Shown: positions 8,305 through 17,177, numbered from the stretch's first letter. The stretch is DNA of 64,000 bases from Paenibacillus doosanensis (GCF_025060755.1 NZ_JANYUY010000014.1:1-64000); one strand, 5' to 3'. The notes: generated by a model not told the origin, from the letters alone. Numbers and translations are program-made.

Positions 8305-9173
8305 ATTCTTTCCCCTCCGTCGGTATATTGGAAAAAGCCTCTGCCCGTTTTGACCCCGAGCCTGCCGGAGCGCACGGTTTTCTTGAGCAGCGTATTCGGC
8401 CGGAATTTCACGTCCCCGAATTCGAGAAACAAAGCCTCCATCGAAGCGAGCACGGAATCGAGGCCGAACCGGTCGGCCATTTCCAGCGGGCCGTAATGAA
8501 AGTCGTAGCCGAGCTTCATCGCTTTGTCGATGTCCTCGGCGGAAGCGACGCCCTCCAGCAAGGCGTGGATCGCCTCGTTGATCAGAACGCAAATGAGCCG
8601 GGTCGTCACATAGCCGGGAGATTCGTACACCTGCACGCTCTCCTTGTCCAGCACCTGCTCGGCGAACCGTCTCATTCGGGTGAATGTCTCTTCCGACGTA
8701 TTCATGCCCCGCACCAGCTCGACCATGCGGATTTGCCCCGCCGGATGCAGGAAATGCATGCCGATCGTCCGGTCCGGATAAACAAGCCTGCTTGCCAGCA
8801 AGGTCAGGCTGAGCGTAGCCGTATTGGTGGCAAGAATCGCATCCGGCGGAAGAATGCGGTCGAGCTCGATGAACAGCCGCTGCTTCGTCTCGAAATGCTC
8901 CGTAACCGACTCAATCGCAAGCTGGCATTCCGCCAAAGCTTCCATATCCGTAACCTTGTGCAGCCTGGAGAGGATCAGCTTTTTCTCCTGACGTGTAAGA
9001 GCCCATCGTTCCATCTGCCGGTCCAGATGAGCCTCGATCGCTTCAACGGATTGTCCGAGCAGCTCGGGCGTTTTATCGTAGAGAAGCACGTCCAAACCTT
9101 TGGACGCCAGCATAACGGCGATGCCTTGTCCCATCGTGCCTGCGCCGATAACGGCGATTTTTCTAAGTTCCAT
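8301..9173 (-). CDS. 3-hydroxyacyl-CoA (3-hydroxybutyryl-CoA) dehydrogenase
   Basis: A 290-residue NAD-dependent dehydrogenase. The Rossmann loop GAGTMGQG is at residues 9-16, and the catalytic histidine lies in GMHFLHPA, followed by the C-terminal dimer domain (YGPLEMADRFGLD). Enzymes of this length act on 3-hydroxybutyryl-CoA or related short acyl-CoAs. ATG 9173 is chosen because AAGGAGTG lies eight bases upstream; an ATG at 9191 has no such signal. It overlaps ackA by four bases. The pairing with acetate kinase is unusual and suggests a fermentation role rather than fatty-acid breakdown. Confidence 0.88.
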   Translation of the reverse strand: MELRKIAVIGAGTMGQGIAVMLASKGLDVLLYDKTPELLGQSVEAIEAHLDRQMERWALTRQEKKLILSRLHKVTDMEALAECQLAIESVTEHFETKQRLFIELDRILPPDAILATNTATLSLTLLASRLVYPDRTIGMHFLHPAGQIRMVELVRGMNTSEETFTRMRRFAEQVLDKESVQVYESPGYVTTRLICVLINEAIHALLEGVASAEDIDKAMKLGYDFHYGPLEMADRFGLDSVLASMEALFLEFGDVKFRPNTLLKKTVRSGRLGVKTGRGFFQYTDGGERI

Positions 9174-9195
9174 CTCTCTCACTCCTTCCATTCTT

Positions 9196-9238
9196 ATTGT
9201 AAGATCGCTGCACGGGAAACTCTGTGATCCTTTTCACA
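9196..9238 (-). promoter_or_regulatory. Fnr-type box and -10 of the dehydrogenase-ackA operon
   Basis: TGTGA-TCCTTT-TCACA at 9223-9238, read on either strand, with TACAAT on the minus strand at 9201-9196. The -10 begins 29.5 bases from the site centre, matching the other promoters here. Transcription would start near 9189. Confidence 0.78.
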
Positions 9239-9353
9239 AGGAACTTATTCCGGGCGGGAGCGGCGCCGCAGATTGGAGCAAAACGCAGCCCTCAACGCGG
9301 ATTAGCGGGGGATATTGTCGAAGCAAAACGAAGTTTAAAAAAATTCCGGCAAG

Positions 9354-9396
9354 TGTGATTTTAAGCACATTCTTTTATCTTGAGGTCTGGTACATT
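9354..9396 (+). promoter_or_regulatory. Fnr-type box and -10 upstream of the DoxX gene
   Basis: TGTGA-TTTTAA-GCACA at 9354-9369 has one mismatch to the palindrome. TACATT at 9391-9396 sits at the same 29.5-base offset. It faces away from the box at 9223-9238, so the two form a divergent pair. The transcript would have a leader of nearly 270 bases before the DoxX gene. Confidence 0.65.
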
Positions 9397-9402
9397 ATAG
9401 CC

Positions 9403-9671
9403 ATGGGGGACAGCAAAACACCCCGCAGCGCCAAGCTTCATAACAACAAGGTTCGCAAGATGAAGCTTCGGAGCATAAAGGCTTCACATAACAACCAAGC
9501 AACGCTATGAAACAGGGAAAGGAGAATCGCCATGAAGAAAACATCCGGATCCAATCGATCTCCGCTGGTCGAAAAGATTTTTTACAAATAAGTTTGTGAA
9601 AAAAAGAACATTCCAGTTTTACAATTAATTTCATGTTAAAACTTCATATCAAAGAATGGGAGAGGATTATC
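9403..9671 (+). other. Long structured leader of the DoxX gene
   Basis: Between the predicted start near 9403 and the DoxX ATG lie a 7-bp inverted repeat of the AAGCTTC type (about 9434-9468), a direct repeat containing CATAACAAC, and a 35-codon frame beginning at ATG 9403 and ending at 9510. A 19-codon frame with a good ribosome binding site follows (separate entry). No known riboswitch was recognised. Confidence 0.4.
9532..9591 (+). CDS. Small ORF of 19 codons in the DoxX leader
   Basis: ATG 9532 is preceded by AAAGGAG at an ideal seven-base distance, and the frame encodes MKKTSGSNRSPLVEKIFYK. It is short, basic, and lies about 80 bases before DoxX. It could be a leader peptide or a small protein; no family is recognised. 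The strong ribosome binding site is the main support. Confidence 0.45.
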   Translation: MKKTSGSNRSPLVEKIFYK

Positions 9672-10217
9672 ATGTTAAAGTGGATTAGGGAAAACGTTTA
9701 TGCGGCCGGATTATTTTTCATCATTCGGGTTTACCTCGGATGGGAGTGGCTGACGGCAGGCTGGCACAAGCTGACAGGCGGGTTCGACGCCACAGGGTTT
9801 ATTAAAGGGGCCGTCACCAAGCCGATTGTCGATAAGGCGACCAACGAGCTGGTTTATCCGACCTTCACCGCCTTCCTGGAGCATTTCGCACTGCCGAACG
9901 CGACATGGTTTAACATCGTCATTCCGATCGGCGAATGCTTGGTAGGCCTTGGACTTATCCTCGGCGCATTGACGACGGCGGCGGCATTCTTCGGTATGCT
10001 GATGAACTTCATGTTCATGTTCGCGGGCACCGTAAGCACTAACCCTTGGCTGATCCTGATTGGCGGACTCGTCTTCCTGGCTGAAACGAACGCCGGACGC
10101 TTCGGAGTCGACTACTACCTGATGCCGCTGCTTCGCAAAGCGTTTCATAAGATGAGACACGGCGGACACAACGGCCCGACAGCGGCGGACGGCAAGCCTA
10201 AAGCGGTGCATGTATAA
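9672..10217 (+). CDS. DoxX family membrane protein
   Basis: A 181-residue integral membrane protein with four hydrophobic segments. The DoxX-type pattern is seen in FIIRVYLGWEWLTAGWHKL at the first segment, GECLVGLGLILG in the middle and NAGRFGVDYYLMP near the C terminus. DoxX-like proteins are associated with quinone or redox functions, but the role of this one is unknown. ATG 9672 is chosen because GGGAGAGG precedes it; the ATG at 9633 lacks a signal. An Fnr-type promoter upstream implies oxygen-limited expression. The His-rich, Lys/Arg-rich tail is probably cytosolic. Confidence 0.85.
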   Translation: MLKWIRENVYAAGLFFIIRVYLGWEWLTAGWHKLTGGFDATGFIKGAVTKPIVDKATNELVYPTFTAFLEHFALPNATWFNIVIPIGECLVGLGLILGALTTAAAFFGMLMNFMFMFAGTVSTNPWLILIGGLVFLAETNAGRFGVDYYLMPLLRKAFHKMRHGGHNGPTAADGKPKAVHV

Positions 10218-10399
10218 CCGTCCGGCACATCAAGCCAAGTCGGCAAGGAGCAGCAAGAACAGCAAGAAGCGTGGTGAAAGAGCGGCCGGGGAGCGGAAGC
10301 TTCTCTCGGCCGCAGGCCGCGAATGCAGCGCCGAACATCAAGAAGCCCGCTTGCAAGACCGGCAGGGAGCGCGGCTGCTATCAAGCAAGCAGACGGAGC

Positions 10400-10420
10400 C
10401 CGGACTTGGATCAAGTCCGG
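10400..10420 (+). other. Perfect 9-bp stem-loop between DoxX and the second hemerythrin
   Basis: CCGGACTTG at 10400-10408 and CAAGTCCGG at 10412-10420 pair around a 3-base loop. No T-run follows, so termination is uncertain. The rest of 10218-10488 is a purine-rich, AGCAAG-repeating stretch without a gene. Confidence 0.5.
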
Positions 10421-10488
10421 CGCTCTTCTGCAAGCGGCAAGACGGCAAGTGTAACGATAACGGCAAGCGATAAACGGAGGTCATGACC

Positions 10489-11034
10489 ATGGACAGGAAA
10501 ATGGCTTATGAAACGCAAGGCGACTTGGGGACCGCGCACGAAACGGAGCTTTCCGAGGCGCTGGAGAGATTGAAGCGGGAACACGACGACCTGCTGCGGG
10601 CATTGAACGGGCTGTACGCTAAGGCCAGACTGGCGGAACGGGAAACCGATCCGAAGCGGGCCCTGCCGTTATTGCTTCAGCTGCGGCTGGGAGTGACAGC
10701 CTTTCTGGAAGAGCTGGAACGCCATTCGGAATGGGAGGAGCACGAGCTGTATCCGTTCTTGAACGATTATTTCCACCGCAAGCATGCGCCGTCGATCGTG
10801 CCTTCGCTGTGGATGCTGGAGAAAGATCATGAACTGGCGACCGACAATCTGAACTCCTACCTGAAAGCCGTTCGCGTGATCGAGAGCAACCCCGATGCGA
10901 TGCTGCCAAGCCAAGCGGCCGGCTACCTGATTCATGCCTGCCGCATTCTGCAAGAGCATTTGCGCCAGGAGGAGCAGCTTGTATTCCCGATGACGGAGCA
11001 GGTGCTGACGGACATGGATTATTTATTCTCTTAG
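10489..11034 (+). CDS. Hemerythrin domain-containing protein (second)
   Basis: A 181-residue helical protein with hemerythrin ligands in HSEWEEHELYPF, EKDHELATDN and HLRQEEQLVFP. It resembles the hemerythrin encoded at 5302 in length and layout, so the two are probably paralogues. ATG 10489 lies eight bases after GGAGG; an ATG at 10483 is too close. It stands between DoxX and adhE within the anaerobic island. No Fnr-type box lies directly upstream, so it may be read from the DoxX promoter. Confidence 0.87.
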   Translation: MDRKMAYETQGDLGTAHETELSEALERLKREHDDLLRALNGLYAKARLAERETDPKRALPLLLQLRLGVTAFLEELERHSEWEEHELYPFLNDYFHRKHAPSIVPSLWMLEKDHELATDNLNSYLKAVRVIESNPDAMLPSQAAGYLIHACRILQEHLRQEEQLVFPMTEQVLTDMDYLFS

Positions 11035-11050
11035 GCTGCTGGTTTCTGGT

Positions 11051-11083
11051 ATGCAGATGCCATGTAGATGCTATGCAGATGCA
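11051..11083 (+). repeat. Three tandem 11-bp repeats
   Basis: ATGCAGATGCC, ATGTAGATGCT and ATGCAGATGCA follow each other directly after the hemerythrin stop codon. Function unknown. Confidence 0.75.
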
Positions 11084-11125
11084 AAACCTGCTGTGCAATC
11101 GGGGAAAAGGCTTGACGCAAGATAT

Positions 11126-11141
11126 TGTGAAATAAATCACA
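11126..11141 (+). promoter_or_regulatory. Fnr/Rex-type operator in front of adhE
   Basis: TGTGA-AATAAA-TCACA is preceded by T, so it also resembles the Rex operator (TTGTGAA-N4-TTCACAA) with one change in the right half. Unlike the other boxes no usable -10 sits 29.5 bases downstream: that position (11163, TATCCA) is only 20 bases before the ATG and a start there would fall in the ribosome binding site. A repressor site overlapping the promoter fits better; TTGACG at 11112-11117 could be the -35. Confidence 0.65.
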
Positions 11142-11144
11142 TAA

Positions 11145-11163
11145 AAGCGGCGAAAGGCCGCTT
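11145..11163 (+). other. Stem-loop in the adhE leader
   Basis: AAGCGGC (11145-11151) and GCCGCTT (11157-11163) form a perfect 7-bp stem with loop GAAAG, ending six bases before the TTGGAGG ribosome binding site. It could protect the 5' end of the message or influence translation. Confidence 0.6.
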
Positions 11164-11182
11164 ATCCATTGGAGGCGAAACT

Positions 11183-13798
11183 ATGGCAGTCAGAGAAAAG
11201 CAGGCGGCATCAGGCAGCGCGGTTACTGCGCAAGAAGAAGTGAACGGACTGGTCCAAAAGGCGAGGAAAGCATTGCAGGCCATGCTGCAGCTGAATCAGC
11301 AGCAGGTCGACCACATCGTGCAGCAGATGGCGCTGGCCGGGCTGGATAAGCATATGGCGCTTGCTAAGCAAGCCGTCGAGGAGACGGGCCGCGGGGTCTA
11401 TGAGGATAAAATTACGAAAAATTTGTTCGCCACCGAGTACATTTATCACAGCATCAAATACGACAAAACTGTCGGCGTCATCGAAGACAATCCCTATGAG
11501 CACTACCAGAGGGTTGCGGAACCGGTAGGCATTATCGCCGGCGTGACGCCGGTGACGAACCCGACGTCGACGACGATGTTCAAGGCGCTGATCGCGATGA
11601 AAACGCGCAATCCGATCATCTTCGCCTTCCACCCGTCCGCTCAGCGCAGCAGCGAGGCCGCGGCGCGCACGGTCATGGAGGCGGCGGTGAAGGCGGGCGC
11701 TCCCGAAGGCTGCATCCAGTGGGTCGAGCATCCGTCTCTGGAAGCGACTAACCTGCTCATGAACCATCCCGACGTCGCGCTGGTGCTGGCGACAGGCGGA
11801 GCCTCCATGGTCAAGGCGGCGTACAGCACAGGGAAGCCGGCGCTCGGCGTAGGCCCGGGCAACGTGCCCTGCTTTATCGAGAAAACGGCGAATTTGCAGC
11901 AGGCCGTAACCGATCTGATTTTGTCCAAGACGTTCGATAACGGCATGATCTGCGCCTCCGAGCAGGCGGTCATTATCGAGGAGCCGGTTTACGCGCAGAC
12001 CAGGCAGTTAATGAGCCATATGGGCTGCTACTTCTTGAATAAGGAAGAGACGGAAGCCGTATCGAAGCTGGTCATCAACCCGGAGAAATGCGCGGTCAAC
12101 GCCGTCATCGTCGGCCAGTCCGCCGTCCAAATCGCGGGGATGGCAGGCATCACGGTGCCGGAGAATACGAAGGTGCTGGCGGCCGAGCTGGGCGGCGTCG
12201 GCGAAGCTTATCCGCTGTCCGCCGAGAAGCTGAGTCCGGTGCTGGCCTGCTACAAGGTGAAGAACGCCTCCCAGGGAATCGCCCGGGCGGCGGAAGTGGT
12301 CGCCTACGGCGGCATGGGTCACTCCTCCGTCATTCATTCCAATGACGAGCAGGTGATTGCGGAGTTCTCCGCAGCGCTGCAAACCGGCCGGATCATCGTC
12401 AACGCTCCGTCGACGCACGGCGCGATCGGCGATATTTACAACACGAACCTGCCGTCGCTGACGCTCGGCTGCGGGTCTTACGGCCATAATTCGACGACGG
12501 CCAACGTCACCGCGGTCAATCTGCTGAACATTAAGCGGGTCGCTTACCGCACGGTCAATATGCAGTGGTTCAAAATTCCGCCGAAGGTGTATTTCGAGAA
12601 AGGCGCGACGCAATATTTGGAGAAAATGCCGGACATCTCCCGAATTCTGATCGTCACCGACCCGATGATGGTGAAGCTGGGTTATGTCGAGCGCGTCGAA
12701 TATTATTTGCGCAAACGGAAGACGCCGGTATCGATTGAAATTTTCGCCGATGTCGAACCCGATCCTTCCGTCGACACGGTCGAACGCGGCACGAGGCTGA
12801 TGGAATCGTTCCAGCCGGACTGCGTGATCGCGCTCGGCGGCGGTTCTCCGATGGACGCGGCCAAGGCGATGTGGCTGTTCTACGAATATCCGGATACGAG
12901 CTTCCAATCGCTGAAACAGAAGTTTCTGGACATCCGCAAGCGGGTGTACAAATATCCGCGCCTCGGCCGCAAAGCGAAGTTCGTGGCGATTCCGACGACT
13001 TCGGGCACAGGCTCCGAGGTGACCTCGTTCGCCGTCATTACCGACAAGCAGGCGGGCCATACCAAATACCCGCTGGCCGATTACGAGCTGACGCCGGATG
13101 TAGCGATTATCGATCCGGATTATGTATACAGCCTGCCGAAAACGGCGGTAGCCGATACGGGGATGGACGTGCTGACCCATGCGATCGAAGCTTACGTATC
13201 CGTCATGGCTAACGATTATACGGACGGTCTGGCGATCAAGGCGATTCAGCTCGTGTTCCAATACCTCGAGCCTTCGTTCGCCGCGGCGGACCCGCTGGCA
13301 AGAGAGAAGATGCATAACGCTTCGACGATAGCGGGCATGGCCTTTGCCAACGCCTTCCTGGGCATTAACCACAGTCTGGCGCACAAATGGGGCGGCGAGT
13401 TCCATACGGCGCACGGACGGACTAACGCCATATTGATGCCGCACATAATCCGGTACAATGCGCAGAAGCCGACGAAGTACGCTTCGTTTCCGAAATACAG
13501 CCATTTTGTCGCCGATCAGCGCTACGCGGAGATCGCCCGTATTCTGGGCTTGCCCGCCCGCACGACGGAGGAGGGCGTGAACAGCTTGATCGAGGCGGTC
13601 CGCAAGCTGAATCAGGCGCTCGGCATTCCGGCCTCCTTCTCGGAGCTCGGCATCGACCCGCAAGTATTCGAGAGCAAGGCCGACGAGCTCGCCGACCGCG
13701 CCTTCGAGGATCAATGCACGACGGCGAATCCGCGGATGCCGCTCGTTACCGAGCTGGCGGAGCTGTACCGCAAGGCGTTTTACGGAAAATTCGAATAA
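11183..13798 (+). CDS. adhE: Bifunctional acetaldehyde-CoA/alcohol dehydrogenase
   Basis: An 871-residue AdhE fusion that reduces acetyl-CoA to acetaldehyde and then ethanol. The N-terminal aldehyde dehydrogenase half has its catalytic cysteine at residue 257 in FDNGMICASEQ. The C-terminal iron-dependent alcohol dehydrogenase half begins near residue 460 and carries GGGSPMDAAK, TTSGTGSEVT, LTHAIEAYVS and a His-rich iron site in NHSLAHKWGGEFHTAHG. Start ATG 11183 follows TTGGAGG; earlier in-frame codons lack a signal and would pass through the operator. It is followed by pflB and pflA in the same direction, forming a fermentation operon. Confidence 0.97.
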   Translation: MAVREKQAASGSAVTAQEEVNGLVQKARKALQAMLQLNQQQVDHIVQQMALAGLDKHMALAKQAVEETGRGVYEDKITKNLFATEYIYHSIKYDKTVGVIEDNPYEHYQRVAEPVGIIAGVTPVTNPTSTTMFKALIAMKTRNPIIFAFHPSAQRSSEAAARTVMEAAVKAGAPEGCIQWVEHPSLEATNLLMNHPDVALVLATGGASMVKAAYSTGKPALGVGPGNVPCFIEKTANLQQAVTDLILSKTFDNGMICASEQAVIIEEPVYAQTRQLMSHMGCYFLNKEETEAVSKLVINPEKCAVNAVIVGQSAVQIAGMAGITVPENTKVLAAELGGVGEAYPLSAEKLSPVLACYKVKNASQGIARAAEVVAYGGMGHSSVIHSNDEQVIAEFSAALQTGRIIVNAPSTHGAIGDIYNTNLPSLTLGCGSYGHNSTTANVTAVNLLNIKRVAYRTVNMQWFKIPPKVYFEKGATQYLEKMPDISRILIVTDPMMVKLGYVERVEYYLRKRKTPVSIEIFADVEPDPSVDTVERGTRLMESFQPDCVIALGGGSPMDAAKAMWLFYEYPDTSFQSLKQKFLDIRKRVYKYPRLGRKAKFVAIPTTSGTGSEVTSFAVITDKQAGHTKYPLADYELTPDVAIIDPDYVYSLPKTAVADTGMDVLTHAIEAYVSVMANDYTDGLAIKAIQLVFQYLEPSFAAADPLAREKMHNASTIAGMAFANAFLGINHSLAHKWGGEFHTAHGRTNAILMPHIIRYNAQKPTKYASFPKYSHFVADQRYAEIARILGLPARTTEEGVNSLIEAVRKLNQALGIPASFSELGIDPQVFESKADELADRAFEDQCTTANPRMPLVTELAELYRKAFYGKFE

Positions 13799-13866
13799 CG
13801 GCGTTATCGATTCTATGATCTGATCTTATCGTGCAAAGCTGAGATAATATTTTGGAGGTGCCTGTC

Positions 13867-16143
13867 ATGGCAATGAAGGAAGCGGAGCTGCAGCAGCAGA
13901 AGCAGCAAGCATGGGAAGCGTATTACGAAGGGTTTCGCTCCGGCAAATGGAAGACCCATATCGATGTAAAAGATTTCATCGACCGGAACTTGACTCCCTA
14001 TACCGGCGACGAAGCGTTTCTGGCCGGTCCGACGGAGGCGACCGTCGCGCTCTGGGAGCGAATCCGCGAGCTGATGAAGCAGGAGAATGCCAACGGAGGC
14101 GTGCTGGACATCGACGTGAACACGGTATCGACGATTACGTCCCATGCGCCGGGTTACATCGATCAGGAGAAGGAACAGATCGTCGGTCTCCAGACGGACG
14201 CTCCGTTCAAGCGCTCCGTGCAGCCGTTCGGAGGCATCCGGATGGTCGTGGACGCTTGCGAGGCGTACGGCTTCCAGCTGCCGGAGGAGATCGTCAAGCT
14301 GTTCACCGATATCCGCAAGACGCATAACCAGGGCGTATTCGACGCCTATACGACCGAGATGCGCACGGCGCGGAAGGCGGGCATCATTACCGGCCTACCC
14401 GACGCCTACGGGCGCGGCCGGATCATCGGCGATTACCGCCGCGTCGCCTTGTACGGCGTCGACCGGCTGATCGCGGCGAAGCGGGAAGAGCAGCTTCAGC
14501 TCGAAGTGGACGCGATGACCGAGGAGGTCATCCGCGCCCGCGAGGAGCTGTCCGAGCAAATCGCGGCGCTGCGCGAGCTGAAGCGGATGGCCGCCTCCTA
14601 CGGCTGCGATATTTCCCGGCCGGCCGTGTCGGCCCAGGAAGCGGTGCAATGGCTGTACTTCGCCTACCTCGGCGCGATCAAGGAGCAGAACGGGGCCGCG
14701 ATGAGTCTCGGCCGCGTATCCAGCTTCCTCGACATTTATATCGAGCGCGACTTGAAGGCAGGCAGACTGACGGAGGAAACCGCGCAGGAGCTGATGGACC
14801 ATTTCGTCATGAAGCTCCGTATCGTGAAGTTTCTGCGCACGCCCGATTACAACGAGCTGTTCAGCGGCGACCCGACCTGGGTGACGGAATCCGTCGGCGG
14901 CATGGCGCTGGACGGAACGACCCGCGTGACGCGCAGCTCATTCCGCATCCTGCATACGCTGTACAACCTCGGGCCCGCGCCGGAGCCGAATTTGACGGTG
15001 CTCTGGTCACCGCGTCTGCCCGAGGCGTTCAAAGCTTACTGCGCCAAGGTGTCGATCGAGACAAGCTCGATTCAGTACGAGAATGACGATCTGATGCTGC
15101 CGCAATTCGGCGACGATTACGGGATCGCCTGCTGCGTATCGGCGATGCGGATCGGCAAGCAGATGCAGTTTTTCGGAGCCCGCGCGAATCTGGCCAAAGC
15201 GCTCCTCTACGCAATTAACGGCGGCGTGGACGAGAAGCTCGGCATTCAAGTCGGACCGGCCATCGCGCCGATCCTGAGCGAGACGCTCACGTACGACGAG
15301 GTCATGCCGAAATACGATATCGTGCTGGAATGGCTGGCCAAGCTGTATATCAACACGCTGAACGTCATTCACTATATGCATGACAAGTACAGCTACGAGC
15401 GGCTGGAGATGGCGCTCCACGACAAAGATATTTTGCGCACGATGGCATGCGGCATAGCGGGCTTGTCCGTCGTCGCCGACAGCTTGAGCGCGCTGAAATA
15501 CGCCAAGGTCCGCCCGATCCGCAACGAGCGGGGCATCGCCGTCGACTTCGAGATCGAAGGCGAATACCCGCAGTACGGCAACAACGACGAGCGGGTCGAC
15601 CGCATTGCCGTGGAGCTGACGGAAGCGTTCATCGCCAAGCTGCGCAAGCATAAGACCTACCGCAATGCGGTGACGACGATGTCCGTGCTGACGATCACCT
15701 CGAACGTCGTCTACGGGAAGAAGACCGGCAGCACGCCGGACGGACGCAAGGCGGGAGAGCCGTTCGCTCCGGGAGCCAATCCGATGCACGGCCGCGACCG
15801 CAAAGGCGCCTTGGCTTCGCTCGCTTCGGTAGCGAAGATTCCTTACGAGAGCAGCCTGGACGGCATCTCCAATACGTTCTCGATCGTCCCGAAGGCGCTC
15901 GGCAAGGAGCAGCAGGCGCGGGTGAACAATCTGGTCAGCCTGCTCGACGGCTATTCCGCGACCGGCGGCCATCATCTGAACGTGAACGTGTTCGACCGCG
16001 AGCATCTGCTCGACGCGATGGAGCATCCGGAGAATTATCCGCAGCTGACGATCCGCGTCTCCGGTTATGCGGTCAACTTCGTCAAGCTGACCCGCGAGCA
16101 GCAGCTCGACGTCATCCACCGGACGTTCCACGGATCAATCTGA
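13867..16143 (+). CDS. pflB: Pyruvate formate-lyase (formate C-acetyltransferase)
   Basis: A 758-residue glycyl-radical enzyme that cleaves pyruvate with CoA to acetyl-CoA and formate. The two adjacent active-site cysteines are C422-C423 in IACCVSAM, and the radical glycine is G733 in RVSGYAV, close to the positions in the E. coli enzyme. Start ATG 13867 lies six bases after TTGGAGGTG. Only 68 bases separate it from adhE and I see no terminator, so adhE and pflB are probably cotranscribed. Its activating enzyme is encoded next. Confidence 0.97.
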   Translation: MAMKEAELQQQKQQAWEAYYEGFRSGKWKTHIDVKDFIDRNLTPYTGDEAFLAGPTEATVALWERIRELMKQENANGGVLDIDVNTVSTITSHAPGYIDQEKEQIVGLQTDAPFKRSVQPFGGIRMVVDACEAYGFQLPEEIVKLFTDIRKTHNQGVFDAYTTEMRTARKAGIITGLPDAYGRGRIIGDYRRVALYGVDRLIAAKREEQLQLEVDAMTEEVIRAREELSEQIAALRELKRMAASYGCDISRPAVSAQEAVQWLYFAYLGAIKEQNGAAMSLGRVSSFLDIYIERDLKAGRLTEETAQELMDHFVMKLRIVKFLRTPDYNELFSGDPTWVTESVGGMALDGTTRVTRSSFRILHTLYNLGPAPEPNLTVLWSPRLPEAFKAYCAKVSIETSSIQYENDDLMLPQFGDDYGIACCVSAMRIGKQMQFFGARANLAKALLYAINGGVDEKLGIQVGPAIAPILSETLTYDEVMPKYDIVLEWLAKLYINTLNVIHYMHDKYSYERLEMALHDKDILRTMACGIAGLSVVADSLSALKYAKVRPIRNERGIAVDFEIEGEYPQYGNNDERVDRIAVELTEAFIAKLRKHKTYRNAVTTMSVLTITSNVVYGKKTGSTPDGRKAGEPFAPGANPMHGRDRKGALASLASVAKIPYESSLDGISNTFSIVPKALGKEQQARVNNLVSLLDGYSATGGHHLNVNVFDREHLLDAMEHPENYPQLTIRVSGYAVNFVKLTREQQLDVIHRTFHGSI

Positions 16144-16204
16144 TTGGATCTGATCTGATCGTCTGATGAACAAGAAGAACTAGCTCAAGCGGAAACAGTC
16201 CGTA

Positions 16205-16240
16205 GAAACGCAAGCGTTCGCCTTCAACCCCGGATATCGG
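16205..16240 (+). repeat. Partial copy of the dispersed AGCG-TCGCCTT repeat
   Basis: GTAGAAACGCAAGCGTTCGCCTT-type sequence lies in the pflB-pflA gap and matches the core of the repeat seen at 26351, 26480, 52988 and 59655. It is a partial copy only. Confidence 0.5.
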
Positions 16241-16299
16241 GCGGTTAGTCGTACCGGGCAATCCGGGAGGGGCGGCGCTCAAGGAAAGGAGCATACCGT

Positions 16300-17079
16300 A
16301 TGAACGGCACTTTACATTCCCAACACAGTCACGCCGGAGCCGTCCACTCTCATACCGGCCGCATCCATTCGATCGAAACGTTCGGAACGGTCGACGGCCC
16401 GGGCATACGCTTCGTGCTGTTCATGCAGGGCTGCGCGCTGCAATGCCAATACTGCCATAATCCGGATACTTGGGATTCGGCCAAGGGCCGGGTCGTCACC
16501 GTAGACGAAATTCTCGGCGAGCTGGAGCCGTACCTGGAATATTACAGGCGCTCCGGGGGCGGCATTACCGTCACCGGGGGAGAGCCGACCTTGCAGGCCG
16601 CGTTCGTCGCCGCCTTGTTCACCGAAGTCAAGCGGCGCTGGGGGCTGCACACCGCCCTCGATTCGTCCGGCTTCTGCGAGCCCGACCATGTGCAGGAGCT
16701 GATGGAGGTGACGGATTTGGTGCTGCTCGACGTGAAGCATATCGATCCGGCGAAGCATACGGCGCTGACCAGTCAATCCAACGAGCGGACGCTGCATTTC
16801 GCCGAGCTGTTGTCCGCGCAGGGCAAACCGGTCTGGATTCGCCATGTGCTCGTCCCCGGCCTGACCGACGGCAGCGAGGATCTGAGGAAGCTCGGCGCTT
16901 TCCTGGGCAAGCTGACCAACGTCGAGAAGCTGGAGCTGCTGCCTTATCACCGGATGGGCGTATACAAATGGCAGCAGCTCGGCAGGCCTTATCCGCTGGA
17001 AGGCGTCGCCGAACCGGACGAACGCGAGGTGGAGCGGGCCAAGCGGCTGATTGCCCAGGGGATGGGCGGGAGTTGGTGA
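16300..17079 (+). CDS. pflA: Pyruvate formate-lyase activating enzyme
   Basis: A 259-residue radical SAM enzyme that installs the glycyl radical on PflB. The iron-sulfur cluster motif C-x3-C-x2-C is C45, C49 and C52 in CALQCQYCHNPDTW, followed by the SAM-binding GGGITVTGGEP. The N terminus is extended by a His/Ser-rich stretch (residues 1-22) not needed for the fold. AAAGGAG precedes the ATG. It follows pflB by 156 bases and closes the adhE-pflB-pflA group. Confidence 0.95.
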   Translation: MNGTLHSQHSHAGAVHSHTGRIHSIETFGTVDGPGIRFVLFMQGCALQCQYCHNPDTWDSAKGRVVTVDEILGELEPYLEYYRRSGGGITVTGGEPTLQAAFVAALFTEVKRRWGLHTALDSSGFCEPDHVQELMEVTDLVLLDVKHIDPAKHTALTSQSNERTLHFAELLSAQGKPVWIRHVLVPGLTDGSEDLRKLGAFLGKLTNVEKLELLPYHRMGVYKWQQLGRPYPLEGVAEPDEREVERAKRLIAQGMGGSW

Positions 17080-17124
17080 GCGGACGTGGAGCGTATTGGA
17101 ACCATCTTATCCGAAACGCCTCCA

Positions 17125-17170
17125 TGCAACCGATACAACCGATGCAACCGATACAACCGATGCAACCGAT
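17125..17170 (+). repeat. Five tandem 9-bp repeats (TRCAACCGA)
   Basis: TGCAACCGA and TACAACCGA alternate for five units immediately after pflA. They do not have spacers and are not a CRISPR array. TATAAT follows at 17171-17176 with no matching -35. Confidence 0.85.
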
Positions 17171-17177
17171 TATAATG

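Noticed and set aside
9595..9610. A third Fnr-type half-site near DoxX (TGTGA-N6-GAACA)
   Set aside because: Two of five right-half positions do not match, and the sequence 29.5 bases downstream (CATGTT) is a poor -10.
12008..13714. Long open frame on the minus strand opposite adhE
   Set aside because: It lies entirely inside the highly conserved adhE gene, its predicted residues are rich in Arg/His as antisense of GC-rich codons usually is, and no ribosome binding site supports it.
15007..16131. Long open frame opposite pflB
   Set aside because: Shadow of a well-conserved gene with codon bias explaining the absence of stops; no start signal or recognisable domain.
17125..17170. Possible CRISPR array
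   Set aside because: Units are 9 bases, directly adjacent, with no spacers and no cas genes nearby.
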